A stretch of 64,000 nucleotides of DNA from contig NZ_FOLC01000022.1 in assembly GCF_900112135.1 (NCBI RefSeq), positions 1 through 64,000 of the forward strand. Reading direction: 5' to 3'. Of the stretch, positions 8,201-16,817 are shown in pieces. The first letter of the stretch is position 1, and each line of letters opens with the position of its first letter. Under the pieces are notes generated by a model. That model was not told the origin of the DNA. It saw nothing but the letters and a program-made list of their open reading frames with translations, and searched no databases. The position numbers and the translations under genes were made by a program. This DNA is from Collimonas sp. OK412. Its GTDB lineage: Bacteria > Pseudomonadota > Gammaproteobacteria > Burkholderiales > Burkholderiaceae_D.

Positions 8201-9123
8201 CGCAATACGCCGCCATCGCGCAGCGGGTTCGGATCGTTGAGATATGAGAACGCCGCAAAGCGCAATTTGTCGGCGTAGTTTTGAATCAAACCGGTGGGCT
8301 TGTATATACCGCTGCCATATTTGGTGCAGTTGGCTTCCAGCGACACCGCCTTTGGATCGCAGACCTTGACCAATACCGGTATGTCGTAGGTACTGCCGTC
8401 AGTCGTGCTCGACGCCGGGGCGTCCTTTCCGTTCGACTTATACCCACTGGTAACGAAAACGGGAAAAGTCGTGTCCGCGCTTGCGCGAATATTGGTGCGG
8501 TCATTCGTGTTCGACACCCGCATCGAAGTCCCCAAGTTATACACACGCACATAAATATTATTCCAGTTCTTGCCGCTGAACGGCGTAGCTCCGCTGATCG
8601 TCGCGGCATCATTGGTAATGGTCTGGACCGGAAATTTGCTCGCTCCTCCTTGATTTGTCGGCGCAAAACTCTTTTGCAATACCGTGGCAGTCTTGGTATC
8701 TACTACCCGATAGCCGCCGGTCAACGCCCAGCGGAAAGGGTCAATGGTTGCCGTAGTCGCCCAATTCAGGAAATTGCCGCTCCATTGTCCTGAACAGACG
8801 TGGTTATTGGCGGCCTTGCTTGGCGCAAAATAGCCGTTGTTATTATCGTAGTCGTAGCATTTGCCAGGATCGAAATAACCGATAAACGTTGTACCCGATG
8901 CATACGGATCCGTATGCGCGCGGCTGATCGCGGTAGGCCATTCAACCGATAAGGCGAGCAGTACATTGGAGGGCACGATGATGTTGCTGAACATCGGTGT
9001 GTCGTTAAGCGCGGTCTGCGCTTGCGCCGCACTTGGCGCGCCGGCGCTACCCAGCATCAGCGCTGCCAGCAGCAGGCCGTTCAGCCAATGCGACGCCTGT
9101 CGCACTTTCGGGATTCGATTCAT
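5242..9123 (-). CDS. pilY1: PilY1-type type IV pilus tip/biogenesis protein
   Basis: 1293 residues with a signal peptide (cleavage around AAQAQTAL). The N-terminal 600 residues are the variable adhesin-like part, with several Cys. The C-terminal half carries the conserved PilY1 beta-propeller: FVGAHKTRGTVVYVGANDGM, HAFDGG, LVGGLGKGGKGYYALDVTDP and GDLLGNVWRLDL. PilY1 acts at the pilus tip and in the periplasm, promotes pilus assembly with the minor pilins, and mediates adhesion and surface sensing. The start at 9123 is chosen for its AGGAG site and signal peptide; the frame is open to 9369 upstream without a good start. It follows pilX by 59 nt. I could not confirm the Ca2+-binding loop. Confidence 0.92.
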   Translation of the reverse strand: MNRIPKVRQASHWLNGLLLAALMLGSAGAPSAAQAQTALNDTPMFSNIIVPSNVLLALSVEWPTAISRAHTDPYASGTTFIGYFDPGKCYDYDNNNGYFAPSKAANNHVCSGQWSGNFLNWATTATIDPFRWALTGGYRVVDTKTATVLQKSFAPTNQGGASKFPVQTITNDAATISGATPFSGKNWNNIYVRVYNLGTSMRVSNTNDRTNIRASADTTFPVFVTSGYKSNGKDAPASSTTDGSTYDIPVLVKVCDPKAVSLEANCTKYGSGIYKPTGLIQNYADKLRFAAFSYLNDPNPLRDGGVLRARMKAVGPRTLVPGSTSIDNLQKEWDPDTGIFADNPDNADAAATGNVTGSTIRNSGVINYLNKFGLAGHSYKSSDPVSELYYAALRYLRHVGNVPEYTDGLTDAMADGFPVIDSWDDPVQYACQKNFIIGIGDENTHADSNLPGSAFNWNAQSSQDATKKNPSQEPTMPANVASDVPASKQDKWPFNVTDATNQVGTLEGIANLGTTYLALCGSCQQSTYFIAGLAYAAHTSDLRPNDFTKTARDANGNLSTSKLFKTTATTYWLDVMEGGIESGKNQYWLAAKYGGFAIPGGYSTYGNTSPLAQSSWNKAGDTDRNSDLRPDNYYDAGKANLMVSSLSDAFKSISSASQFSSSLAVSSPNNITDGTVSYSTQYFSANWSGDLVASTLQFDATSGQIASETSLWDARALLEGQAAASGSGKKQVAGWDTQRFIATSDGGQGVPFRAANISDAGNAAALAVAGTSTEEVVNFLRGDRSKEGKPFRQRAFLLGDIVTSKAYPVAAPSERYADSNNPGYSSFVGAHKTRGTVVYVGANDGMLHAFDGGSTGGKELFAYVPSFLFQGPSATPAVSGLAALTSANYVHHFYVDATPVKTDVDFGKAGGAKTAADWRTLLVGGLGKGGKGYYALDVTDPGALSDEANLAKAVLWEFTDPTMGYSYGPAIVVKTAKYGWVVILTSGYNNADGKGYFYIVNPSNGKLLEPPISTGAGSVSASAGLAQASAYVGDYTDYTADAVYAGDLLGNVWRLDLTKTTGAGYDAPTQIALLTDSSNAAAVQPVTTRPLIEVDKNSLKRYVLIGTGKLLADSDIKSSQQQTFYAINDGTGSRFDTSATLPAAIGKYPITRANLNNNTNVINGIGATPQKPSGWYIDLGLNANNIAQRVTSQAAVTGGIVSFAANLPDGDVCTPSGSNDNYAVSYGTGKSQYSDLPFVTTAGLNNGIYFGIVNGKVKVVTGNTYGKNNFNDPGTPLNNPFNRLNWRQIPVAN

Positions 9124-9182
9124 GTACTGATGCTCCTGTTTATGCCAAACGGATAAAAATGTAACAGTCAGCCGCCTGCACT

Positions 9183-9830
9183 TTAGTGAGTAAAGGTGGT
9201 CTGGGTAAATGTTTGGGTATTGCGCGGGCCAAGCGCCATGATCGTGATCCGATAGACCGGCCCCAGGTCTATGCTCACCTTTGGGGTGTCGCCGGTCCCG
9301 CCTTTGTCGTCGACAAAAGAACCCATGGTGCAAGTCGATTTGTCGGGCACAGTCGTGCCCGGCATGCACATCCGGTCAATCACGTAACGCAACCGAATGC
9401 CGGTTGCTGTGTCGGTGATGTCGTCCTTTTTTGCCGAGGCTACCAATACGTCCGGTATACCGGGCAATTTTTGCGAGGTCGACGGCAAGGCATGAGCCCA
9501 GTAATTTTGGTCCGGCTGGTCGCTGTACAGAACCGTCTCCGACACCAGCGCACCGCTGACAAACTTGGTCCGGACCTGGGCTACGGCGCGTTCGGTCTGG
9601 TTCGCCAGATCGCGCTTGAAGGCCAGATTGCCTGCTGTCAGTAAAGACGTATCAGTCGAACTGATCAGCGCCACGCTGGCCAGCATCAGTATCAGCAGGG
9701 AAATCAGGGCCATGACCAAGACCGATCCGCGCTGCCTCATGCGTCGGTTTGAGGGCAGACTGGCGGTGGCCGCTTGGTGCAAGTCGCCTGACTCTAATTG
9801 GGCAGATGAAAAATAGAGAGATGAAATCAT
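9183..9830 (-). CDS. pilX: Minor pilin assembly protein PilX
   Basis: 215 residues. After a long leader, MRQRGSVLVMALISLLILML matches the prepilin-like N-terminus of PilX (basic residues, Gly, then the hydrophobic helix). The C-terminal part is the soluble PilX domain with two Cys. The ATG at 9830 has GAAGG 7 nt upstream and begins 12 nt after the pilW stop, but leaves a 34-residue leader; the ATG at 9740 would give a normal short leader without a clear ribosome site. PilX is part of the priming complex at the pilus tip with PilV, PilW, FimU/FimT and PilY1. Confidence 0.85.
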   Translation of the reverse strand: MISSLYFSSAQLESGDLHQAATASLPSNRRMRQRGSVLVMALISLLILMLASVALISSTDTSLLTAGNLAFKRDLANQTERAVAQVRTKFVSGALVSETVLYSDQPDQNYWAHALPSTSQKLPGIPDVLVASAKKDDITDTATGIRLRYVIDRMCMPGTTVPDKSTCTMGSFVDDKGGTGDTPKVSIDLGPVYRITIMALGPRNTQTFTQTTFTH

Positions 9831-9842
9831 GGCATGCCTTCG

Positions 9843-11015
9843 TCAGTTGCTTACCACGAGCGCATTGCGCAGGGGAATCGTAGCGTCCAGCACGCGATAT
9901 CGGAATTTCTGTTCCGCCTCGTTCAAGGTCTTGGCATAGGGAAAATCCGTGTCGCCGAACATGAATGGCAGGGTCGCCGGTGAAACAACGTTCTTATCCT
10001 CCACTGCGGAGCGGGTGATCAAGCCGATGCGGATTGCCTTGATGGCGGCAATTCGTTTGCCGGCGTCGACGCTGCCGTCCAGCAATGCGCTGGCAGCGTA
10101 GCTGCCGGTAGGCGCAGTCCATGCGATGGTGCCGTTGTTGGCTTGGTCAACACCGTAGATCGCGTGCATCTCGAGCACGCCATCGGCAATCTGGTCGACA
10201 CTGGTCGCAGTGCCATTCAATAGATCGAAGGCGACCAAGGCATTATTAGATCCGACGCCATAAAGCTGGAGCGATGGGGTGAAACCAAGGTTGAGAGCAA
10301 CCGAGTTGGACGAATAACTAGTCAGAGCCTTGTCTGTGCCGGCGGTATAAAATTGCCCGCCCAGCGGCAAAACGCCGGTACTCGCTGAGCCCGAATACGC
10401 CGTATCAACCGACTCAATCAAACATGCTGGTAGCGATCCGCTGCTGTCGCCAAGACGCTCGGCCAGCAGCAATTGCTGTCCTGCAGAAAAAGACAGCGTA
10501 TTCAGCAGGTGTAGCGCACTCGGGCTGGCAGTGGGAGCGCTGGTCGACTCGATCGGCATTTCACCATAGCCGGCGGAGCCTGCCATCACGATCAGGGTAT
10601 CGGAAAGCTTGCCGTTCGGATCTTGCGAGATAATCACCGGCGCCATACGAAAGGCACCGATATTCGCCGTCAGGTTGGAAAACGGATCCGGCAGCGAGGC
10701 CGGCGGGATCATCGCCTTGCCGCTATTCTTGGCGTTGATCGCACAACCGAAGGTCAGCGTATACTGTTGGGAAAAACCGGTCCCGGCGCTCCTGATGGCC
10801 TGGTCCAGCTGGTATAGCGCAAACGCGCCGTTCTGGTTCATGTCATTCGCGCCGGTGGTGTTTCTTTTACGCGCCTCGCTGACCGAAATCACGCTGAAAA
10901 TCGCCAGCGACACCACTAGTCCGATGGCCATCGCCACCATCAGCTCGATCAGGCTCAGGCCGCCTTGGAATGGCGGACGCATCAGCGGCGCCATGCTTTC
11001 CGATTGCTTTTTCAT
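9843..11015 (-). CDS. pilW: Minor pilin PilW
   Basis: 390 residues. QGGLSLIELMVAMAIGLVVS is a type III prepilin cleavage site (G^LSLIE) and N-terminal helix, with the conserved Glu at position 5 of the mature protein. The length and the large C-terminal beta-rich domain fit PilW. The ATG at 11015 overlaps the pilV stop (ATGA), so the two are translationally coupled. The prepilin peptidase PilD would process it at the inner membrane; PilD is not encoded in this window. Confidence 0.88.
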   Translation of the reverse strand: MKKQSESMAPLMRPPFQGGLSLIELMVAMAIGLVVSLAIFSVISVSEARKRNTTGANDMNQNGAFALYQLDQAIRSAGTGFSQQYTLTFGCAINAKNSGKAMIPPASLPDPFSNLTANIGAFRMAPVIISQDPNGKLSDTLIVMAGSAGYGEMPIESTSAPTASPSALHLLNTLSFSAGQQLLLAERLGDSSGSLPACLIESVDTAYSGSASTGVLPLGGQFYTAGTDKALTSYSSNSVALNLGFTPSLQLYGVGSNNALVAFDLLNGTATSVDQIADGVLEMHAIYGVDQANNGTIAWTAPTGSYAASALLDGSVDAGKRIAAIKAIRIGLITRSAVEDKNVVSPATLPFMFGDTDFPYAKTLNEAEQKFRYRVLDATIPLRNALVVSN

Positions 11016-11443
11016 TGCACGGCTACCTCGGTCGTATATGTATGGCTGGCGGCGGCCGTCTTGCTCTTTGCGGCGGCGGTCCAGCTGATGGTGATAGTGA
11101 CTAATTTTGCATTGCTGGCGTCGAGTGTGGCTACCCCACTGCCGCCTTGCAGCGCGGCCTTCACCCTGGCCTGCCAGTTGGTATAGTCCTTGGCATTGCC
11201 GCCGTCGGCTGCGCACAGCAGATCGCAACTGCCCGTGGCCAGTTTGCCCTTGCTCCACAAGGTGGCGACCAGGTTATCGGCAAGCAACGCAGCCTGGCTG
11301 CGGTCTTCGGCGCTGATGGAATTATTGATGGTTGCGGCCTGCAATCCGACCAGCCCCAGGATGCCGAACGAAAAGATCAGGATCGCCGCCAGCACCTCGA
11401 TCAGCATGAAGCCGCCTTGCCGTTTCAGAGAGTGATTCGTCAT
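11012..11443 (-). CDS. pilV: Minor pilin PilV
   Basis: 143 residues with a prepilin signal RQGGFMLIEVLAAILIFSFG (cleavage after GG, mature Phe-1, Glu-5). The C-terminal domain contains one Cys pair (CDLLC). It starts directly at the end of the FimT/FimU-like gene (stop at 11444) and its stop overlaps pilW. It belongs to the minor-pilin set that primes type IV pilus assembly. Confidence 0.88.
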   Translation of the reverse strand: MTNHSLKRQGGFMLIEVLAAILIFSFGILGLVGLQAATINNSISAEDRSQAALLADNLVATLWSKGKLATGSCDLLCAADGGNAKDYTNWQARVKAALQGGSGVATLDASNAKLVTITISWTAAAKSKTAAASHTYTTEVAVQ

Positions 11444-12016
11444 TTAGCATCCCGTCGGAGTGGAGTTGGACAAAGTAATGTTCGGGTCGCACATGCGGAT
11501 CTGCCCGCCTTGCGTAACGACGATCCAGAGCGGACGGTCGCCGGCATTCGAGATCGTGAATATATAAGGCGCCTTACCTGTGTTGTTGAGCCGCCCGAGG
11601 CTGGTGAAAGTCAATATATCGACATCGCCGGCGACCGCGACATTGGCATTTGCGCCGGCCAGTGAAGAGCCTTGCACATAGGAACTGGAGGGGTCGCTGG
11701 CATCGGCCGCCAGCAACACGCCGTTTTCCTGCACGTACCAGTTGTTGCCGGTTTTCGAGGTGGCGGCGTCCTTGGCAGGGGGCGTGACTGCCGTGAGCCG
11801 GAAGTCAACCAGGCGACTGCGCCGCACAGCTTCGGTTTTTGCCAGCCGCATGCCGTTTTGCAGGGCCTCGGCAGTGGACCTGACCTTGGTATTCTGAATC
11901 CAGTTGGTGAGCGACGGCAAAGCTACCGTCATCAGGATCGCTGCCACGGAAATGGTGACCATCAACTCGATCAGGCTGAAACCGCGGCCGCCGGACGGCG
12001 ATAGCGTCACGCGCAC
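11444..12016 (-). CDS. FimT/FimU-like minor pilin (GspH family)
   Basis: 190 residues, with prepilin site GRGFSLIELMVTISVAAILM followed by the GspH/FimT domain and a C-terminal Cys pair (CDPNI ... TGC). In Pseudomonas-type operons this position is FimU or FimT; the order here (after pilE, before pilV) does not by itself separate the two. It overlaps the end of pilE by 10 nt, consistent with one transcript. Confidence 0.85.
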   Translation of the reverse strand: MRVTLSPSGGRGFSLIELMVTISVAAILMTVALPSLTNWIQNTKVRSTAEALQNGMRLAKTEAVRRSRLVDFRLTAVTPPAKDAATSKTGNNWYVQENGVLLAADASDPSSSYVQGSSLAGANANVAVAGDVDILTFTSLGRLNNTGKAPYIFTISNAGDRPLWIVVTQGGQIRMCDPNITLSNSTPTGC

Positions 12017-12429
12017 GGCTGCCCTTTTTTAACAATCCAGGCGCTGCCGCATGTGCTGCCCCAGCCGTCTTTCAGACTCGTGGTGGCCTTGATCAGCCCC
12101 TTGGCAACCGTATAACTGTAGGTGTAAGTAAAAGCGCCGACGGGCCCGGCGCCATTAGCCGTGATGGTATATTCCTGGTCTGCTCGATCGCAAGTAAACG
12201 TGAAATTCTTGGTATCGCTGGCGCAGGGACCATTGGTGTATTTCCGATTATCCTGGTAAAACTGCTCCAGCTGCGCTTGCGCAGACGCCATGCCGTTGGT
12301 GGCGTCCACCAGATAACCGCGCAATACATAATCGGTATAACTTGGATAGGCAATCGCCGACAGAATCGCAATGATGGCGATCGTGATCATCAATTCGATC
12401 AAGGTAAAACCTTTGCTTGCCACTACCAT
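12007..12429 (-). CDS. pilE: PilE-like pilin
   Basis: 140 residues starting MVVASKGFTLIELMITIAII, a class a pilin signal with Phe-1 and Glu-5, followed by a soluble domain with four Cys. An AGAAGG site lies 7 nt before the ATG at 12429; an upstream start at 12465 would lengthen the leader and is less likely. It is the first gene of the minus-strand operon running to about 4243. In Pseudomonas-type clusters PilE is a minor pilin of the priming complex rather than the major subunit. Confidence 0.88.
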   Translation of the reverse strand: MVVASKGFTLIELMITIAIIAILSAIAYPSYTDYVLRGYLVDATNGMASAQAQLEQFYQDNRKYTNGPCASDTKNFTFTCDRADQEYTITANGAGPVGAFTYTYSYTVAKGLIKATTSLKDGWGSTCGSAWIVKKGQPCA

Positions 12430-12760
12430 GCTAACCTTCTCTTCAGATGTGATTTTTACAAACAAACCAGACCGCGAGAATAACCATTCTTCAACAGGGG
12501 AAATATCGTCACATCCTGAACTTTATGTAGGGATTTCCTTTCTACCGGCAGGCAGGGAGGAGGTTGTCGTCATGTCAAGCAACAAACAGCAAAGACGCGA
12601 GGACAACATCGGCAACACGAACGCCATGACGAAAAGAATCCATCAGAGGCTGGAGGTGCGTGATAATGACGGAAAGAAACAGCTGTTCCACGGATGCCAG
12701 ATCAAGACGCAAAGATCAGGACTGGCATTTCCATCCATGGTGAAGTGAATTGAGGGATTC
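12430..12760. other. Divergent promoter region between pilE and the response regulator
   Basis: 331 bases without a convincing gene. It must hold the promoters for the pilin operon (minus) and the NarL-type regulator (plus). I see no clear sigma-54 (GG-N10-GC) or FNR site and no strong palindrome. The regulator has a GAGGG ribosome site just before its ATG. The regulator next door is a plausible ligand for this DNA. Confidence 0.5.
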
Positions 12761-13393
12761 ATGATACGAGTACTGATTGCCGACGATCACGCGATCATGC
12801 GTGAAGGATTGAAACAATTGTTCGCTCTTGGCAAAGAGGTGACGGTGGCCGGAGAAGCCGTCAACGGCGGGCAGGTACTCGATGCCTTGCATGCAGGCGG
12901 GATCGACCTGGTGCTGCTCGACATGACCATGCCGGGCGTCAGCGGCGTCAACCTCATCCAGCGCATCCGCGCCCATGAATCCTATCCGCCGGTCCTGGTC
13001 CTCAGCATGCACAATGAACTGCCGATTGCACGCCGGGCCCTGGCTGCCGGGGCCGCCGGCTACCTGACCAAGGATAACAAACCGGAAACATTGATGAACG
13101 CGATCCGCAAAGTGGTCGCGGGAGGCCGTTTCATCGACCCTGAACTGGCGGAACAGATGGTGTTCGAGTCCAGCAGCTCCGACCAGCGTCCGCCCCATGA
13201 ACTCCTGTCCGATCGCGAGTTCCATATCCTGCGGCTGCTGGTGCGCGGCAAAAGCGTCAACCAGGTTGCGGAAGAGCTGTCGATCAGCAACAAGACGGTC
13301 AGCACCCACAAGGCGCGGCTGATGCAAAAGATGAACTTCCAGAATAACGCCGAGCTGGTGCGCTACGCGATTACCTACAACCTTATCGAGTGA
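12761..13393 (+). CDS. NarL/LuxR-type two-component response regulator
   Basis: 210 residues: a receiver domain (acidic pair D8/D9, phospho-acceptor D54 in LVLLDMTMPG, Lys in GYLTKDNKPE) and a C-terminal LuxR-type HTH (LLSDREFHILRLLVRGKSVN, then ELSISNKTVSTHKARLMQKM). It would bind DNA on phosphorylation. The cognate kinase is very probably the 999-residue kinase encoded tail-to-tail 16 nt away. The promoter faces the pilin operon, so control of minor pilins or surface behaviour is a reasonable guess. Confidence 0.9.
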   Translation: MIRVLIADDHAIMREGLKQLFALGKEVTVAGEAVNGGQVLDALHAGGIDLVLLDMTMPGVSGVNLIQRIRAHESYPPVLVLSMHNELPIARRALAAGAAGYLTKDNKPETLMNAIRKVVAGGRFIDPELAEQMVFESSSSDQRPPHELLSDREFHILRLLVRGKSVNQVAEELSISNKTVSTHKARLMQKMNFQNNAELVRYAITYNLIE

Positions 13394-13409
13394 CCTCTGT
13401 CTCCGGCTG

Positions 13410-16409
13410 TCATTGGTCCAGCTCCGCATCGGCGATGGGAATCGACACCTTGATCGTGGTGCCGACGCCAGGCACGCTGAAAATGGCAACCTCGCCGCCG
13501 AGCATGAGCGTCCGTTCCCGGATGCCGATCAGGCCGAACGATTTCTTCTTTTGCACGCTGGCGTCAAATCCCCTGCCGTTGTCGCGCACCTCCAGCAGAT
13601 AATGCTGTTCCTTTCTCTCCAGGCTGATTTCCACCTGGCTCGCTTGCGCATGGCGGCTGATATTGGTCAATGATTCCTGCGCGATGCGGAAAATGGTGGT
13701 CGCCCGCTGATCATCCAGTATGATGTTTTCTTCACACACAAACAGGTTGCACGGAATGCCGGTATTGTCCCTGAATTCCTCGGCCAGCCACTCCAGCGCC
13801 GACACTATCCCCATGTCCAGCGCCGACGGACGCAGCGACGAGACGACATTGCGCACCACCTTGATGGTGCCGTCCACCAGCGTCACCATGCGTTCGATTT
13901 TTCCTTGCAGCGACGGGTTTTTCTCTCCGAATTCCAGTCCCACCACCGATACCCCCATGCGCAACGCTGACAGGTGCTGCCCCAGTTCATCATGGATTTC
14001 GCGCGTCAGGTGCTTGCGCTCTTCTTCGCGCGATGCTTCCAGTTCATAGGCGCGTTCGCGCGCCTGCCGTTCCTTGAGGCGCTGGCGCGCGACCAGCCTG
14101 CGGACGCGGTAGCGATGCATCAGGTACAGCAGCATCAGCGACAGCATCCCGCAGGAGGCATAAAAAACCCTGGTCCCCCACCACGGCGGCAGGATCACGA
14201 CCTCGACTTCCGCCATCGACGAATAAGCCTGCATGGCAGGATTGTCAGCCGCCACCTGGAAACGATAACGGCCGGGAGGCAAAGCCGCATAGCGCACCTC
14301 GGGGACGTTTGTCTTGGACCAGCCAGTTTCCAGCCCTTGCATCCGGTAACGGAAATTCAGGGTCTCGCGGTTCTGGTAGGACAATGCCGCCAGCTTGAAA
14401 TTGAGCGGGCCGGAGCTCCACGGCAAGCGGACAGGCTGGCCGCGGGCAAGGGTTTCGCCGTCGCGCGCGATGCTTTCCACCATCACATCCAGCTGCAATG
14501 GCGCGAACAGCGATTCCGGCCGCAGGATATGGGATGCGCCGCCGCTGGTTGCCACCCACATCGAGCCGTCGCCGTCTTCATAAAAGGAGTTCAGGTCAGT
14601 GTCGTTCCACACCAGCCCGCTTTCCTGGTTGAAAAACCGCCATTGCTTGTGATTCCATACGCCGATTCCGGCGTCCGTAGCTGCCCACAACCAGCCGCGC
14701 CTGTCTTCGAACAGCGCCGTCACTGCCTGATCCAGCAGCAGCGACGGCGTAACATCACTGATCTCCACCGTCTCGCCCTGGTCGACGCCGCGCCAGACAT
14801 TCCCTGCTTCACTGCCCAGCCACAATATTTCGCCACGGGTGCAGGCTATCGCGCTAGGCTGGAAAACCTGCGCCGCCGGCTTGGTCCGCGGCTTACGCCA
14901 ATGCACGCCGTCAAAACGCAGCAGCCCCTTGTCTGTGACAAACCACAGCACCCCGGTCCGGCCCTGGCACCCCTGGTAGGCGTTGATATCCTCAATGGAT
15001 GGAAACTCCGTTACTTTTACCGGAACCGGAACCGGAATGGATTGCGGCTCCCTGATGCTGTAAATGCCTATCTCGGTAGCAATCCATAGTTGTCCCGACT
15101 GATCGAAAAACAAGCTGTTGATCGTTGGCAGCTGAGCCACCTTGACCTCCGCTTCGGCGCCGCGCCCGCGGCGCACCAGGAGTCCTGAAAGCGAGCCGGT
15201 CCAGACATTGCCTTTGGCGTCTTCAACCATGTTCCCCCACTGGTGGGATGTGCCGCCATAGGTTGTCGGCGTAACGGAAAAATACCCATTCTTCTGCAAT
15301 ATGGCGGAGCCGGAACGGGTACCTACATGCAGCAAATCTTGCCGGTCGCGCAAGAACGACAGCACGACGTTGTTGGGCAGGCCTTGCCTGGAGGTCCAGT
15401 TCTCCCAATTCGGATAACCTATCCAATGCACCAGCCCATGTCCCAGCGATCCGAGCCAGACACCGCCGTCGCGATCAAACAGGATGGCGTTGATCCCGCC
15501 GCCGACGATCAGCCCGCTGGACTCGCCAAAGGATTCCCAGCGCTTGCCGTTCCAGCGGATGATGCCTTCGTCGTGCCGGCTGAAAATCCGGCCGGCGGCG
15601 TCCGCCGCCAGGAATGGAATTCCGTGCGCCTTTTTCTGATCGTTCTGGTCTGGCGAGCGGTCCTGAAAGAGATCTCCGCCGGCCGGCAGCATAAAGATCT
15701 TGTGCTCGCCGCGCACCCAGAGCTGCCCTTGCCGGTCATGCAGGATGGCGCGCCAATTTTCCCCGGCGGGCAAACCGCTTTCCTTGCCCAGAACCTGCAG
15801 CTTTCCCTGGTCGTAATGGCACAGCGCGCGCTCGCACCCCATCCACAGGTCCCCGTGCGAGCCGACATGGATGCTGAACAAGGTCCGCATATCGGGATAG
15901 TGCGACAGCTGCCCTGCCTCGAAAAATTCCTGCGCCTGCCAGGAATGGCCGTGGTCCGCCGACTGCACCAGCCATAACCGGTCCCGGCTCAGCACCAGCA
16001 GGCGATCCGGCCCAAGGGTTGCAAAGGTCTGCCCTTCATGGAAGGTGAACTGGACATTTTTAAATTGCATCGGTACAAAACGCTGTCCCTGCCACAGGTA
16101 CAAACCTTCGCTGGTGCCGACCCACAGCCGGCCGCTGCCGTCGACATGCAATGCGGTTATAAACTGAGCGGACAAGCCCTCTAGCTCAAAACGCTGGAAG
16201 CGCGCGCCGTCGTAGCGGAACAAGCCGTTTTGAGTCCCGATCCAGAGGTAGCCGCCTGGCTCTTGCGCCAAGGAGGTAAGGGCCATGTTTGCCAAACCAT
16301 CGGACTGGCTGTAATAACGCAATGGCAGCTGCTGGCAGATTGCCGCCGTCGGCAGGCAGATCAGCCACAGCATTACGATCAGTCGACGACGCCAGCGCAA
16401 GCTCATCAT
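13410..16409 (-). CDS. Propeller-type sensor histidine kinase (Reg_prop, Y_Y_Y, HisKA_3)
   Basis: 999 residues. A signal/anchor at the N-terminus is followed by about 700 residues of periplasmic beta-propeller with repeated signatures such as GYLWIGTQNGLFRYDG and GRLWVGTSEGLYLW. Then come a Y_Y_Y domain, one membrane helix (FYASCGMLSLMLLYLM), a coiled coil, the HisKA_3 phospho-acceptor (TREIHDELGQHLSALR) and an HATPase domain (QESLTNISRHA, DNGRGFD). The HisKA_3 class pairs with NarL-type regulators, matching its neighbour. An AGGA site precedes the ATG pair at 16409. The ligand is unknown; propeller sensors often detect polymers or envelope-derived ligands. Confidence 0.9.
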   Translation of the reverse strand: MMSLRWRRRLIVMLWLICLPTAAICQQLPLRYYSQSDGLANMALTSLAQEPGGYLWIGTQNGLFRYDGARFQRFELEGLSAQFITALHVDGSGRLWVGTSEGLYLWQGQRFVPMQFKNVQFTFHEGQTFATLGPDRLLVLSRDRLWLVQSADHGHSWQAQEFFEAGQLSHYPDMRTLFSIHVGSHGDLWMGCERALCHYDQGKLQVLGKESGLPAGENWRAILHDRQGQLWVRGEHKIFMLPAGGDLFQDRSPDQNDQKKAHGIPFLAADAAGRIFSRHDEGIIRWNGKRWESFGESSGLIVGGGINAILFDRDGGVWLGSLGHGLVHWIGYPNWENWTSRQGLPNNVVLSFLRDRQDLLHVGTRSGSAILQKNGYFSVTPTTYGGTSHQWGNMVEDAKGNVWTGSLSGLLVRRGRGAEAEVKVAQLPTINSLFFDQSGQLWIATEIGIYSIREPQSIPVPVPVKVTEFPSIEDINAYQGCQGRTGVLWFVTDKGLLRFDGVHWRKPRTKPAAQVFQPSAIACTRGEILWLGSEAGNVWRGVDQGETVEISDVTPSLLLDQAVTALFEDRRGWLWAATDAGIGVWNHKQWRFFNQESGLVWNDTDLNSFYEDGDGSMWVATSGGASHILRPESLFAPLQLDVMVESIARDGETLARGQPVRLPWSSGPLNFKLAALSYQNRETLNFRYRMQGLETGWSKTNVPEVRYAALPPGRYRFQVAADNPAMQAYSSMAEVEVVILPPWWGTRVFYASCGMLSLMLLYLMHRYRVRRLVARQRLKERQARERAYELEASREEERKHLTREIHDELGQHLSALRMGVSVVGLEFGEKNPSLQGKIERMVTLVDGTIKVVRNVVSSLRPSALDMGIVSALEWLAEEFRDNTGIPCNLFVCEENIILDDQRATTIFRIAQESLTNISRHAQASQVEISLERKEQHYLLEVRDNGRGFDASVQKKKSFGLIGIRERTLMLGGEVAIFSVPGVGTTIKVSIPIADAELDQ

Positions 16410-16583
16410 TCAGGTTCCTGCCGCCATGTGAGGACACAAACGAGGTTTTTCCGAGGATACCTCATGCGGCAGGATATGGTGAAAATCCTTATCTAAGCAT
16501 CCAGCTGATGCCTGCCGCTCAAAGGATCCCCCATGGCAATCAGGACTAAAATGCAGGGCCGCCCTGGAACATACCGCTGCACA

Positions 16584-16817
16584 TTAAAAAAAACTCTTCA
16601 GTTCGGCAATCGAAATATCGCTGGTTTCATGGAGGCTGATCAGGATGGATGCGCCGACCCGCAGCCGGCCATGGCGGATTTTACTGATGAGAGGGGGAGC
16701 AACTTCAAGGCGGCGCGACAGTGCAGCGTCGTTTTTCAGTTCCAGCTTGGCCATGACGGCATCCAGCATCTTGTTGGCATTCTTGGTGTACTCATCCGCG
16801 TCGTCTGCATTCTTCAT
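16584..16817 (-). CDS. Small helix-turn-helix (Cro/CI-like) regulator
   Basis: 77 residues. AALSRRLEVAPPLISKIRHG is a Cro/CI-type helix-turn-helix, preceded and followed by helices; there is no other domain. GAAGG lies about 8 nt upstream of the ATG. A perfect 7+7 palindrome (16850-16867) sits 33 bp upstream and is a natural site for autoregulation. It is a single gene; no antitoxin/toxin partner or phage gene is adjacent. Confidence 0.75.
   Translation of the reverse strand: MKNADDADEYTKNANKMLDAVMAKLELKNDAALSRRLEVAPPLISKIRHGRLRVGASILISLHETSDISIAELKSFF

Noticed and set aside
12371-12748. Plus-strand frame in the pilE-regulator gap as a possible gene
   Set aside because: Its first third is antisense to pilE and the rest is low-quality sequence with no ribosome site.
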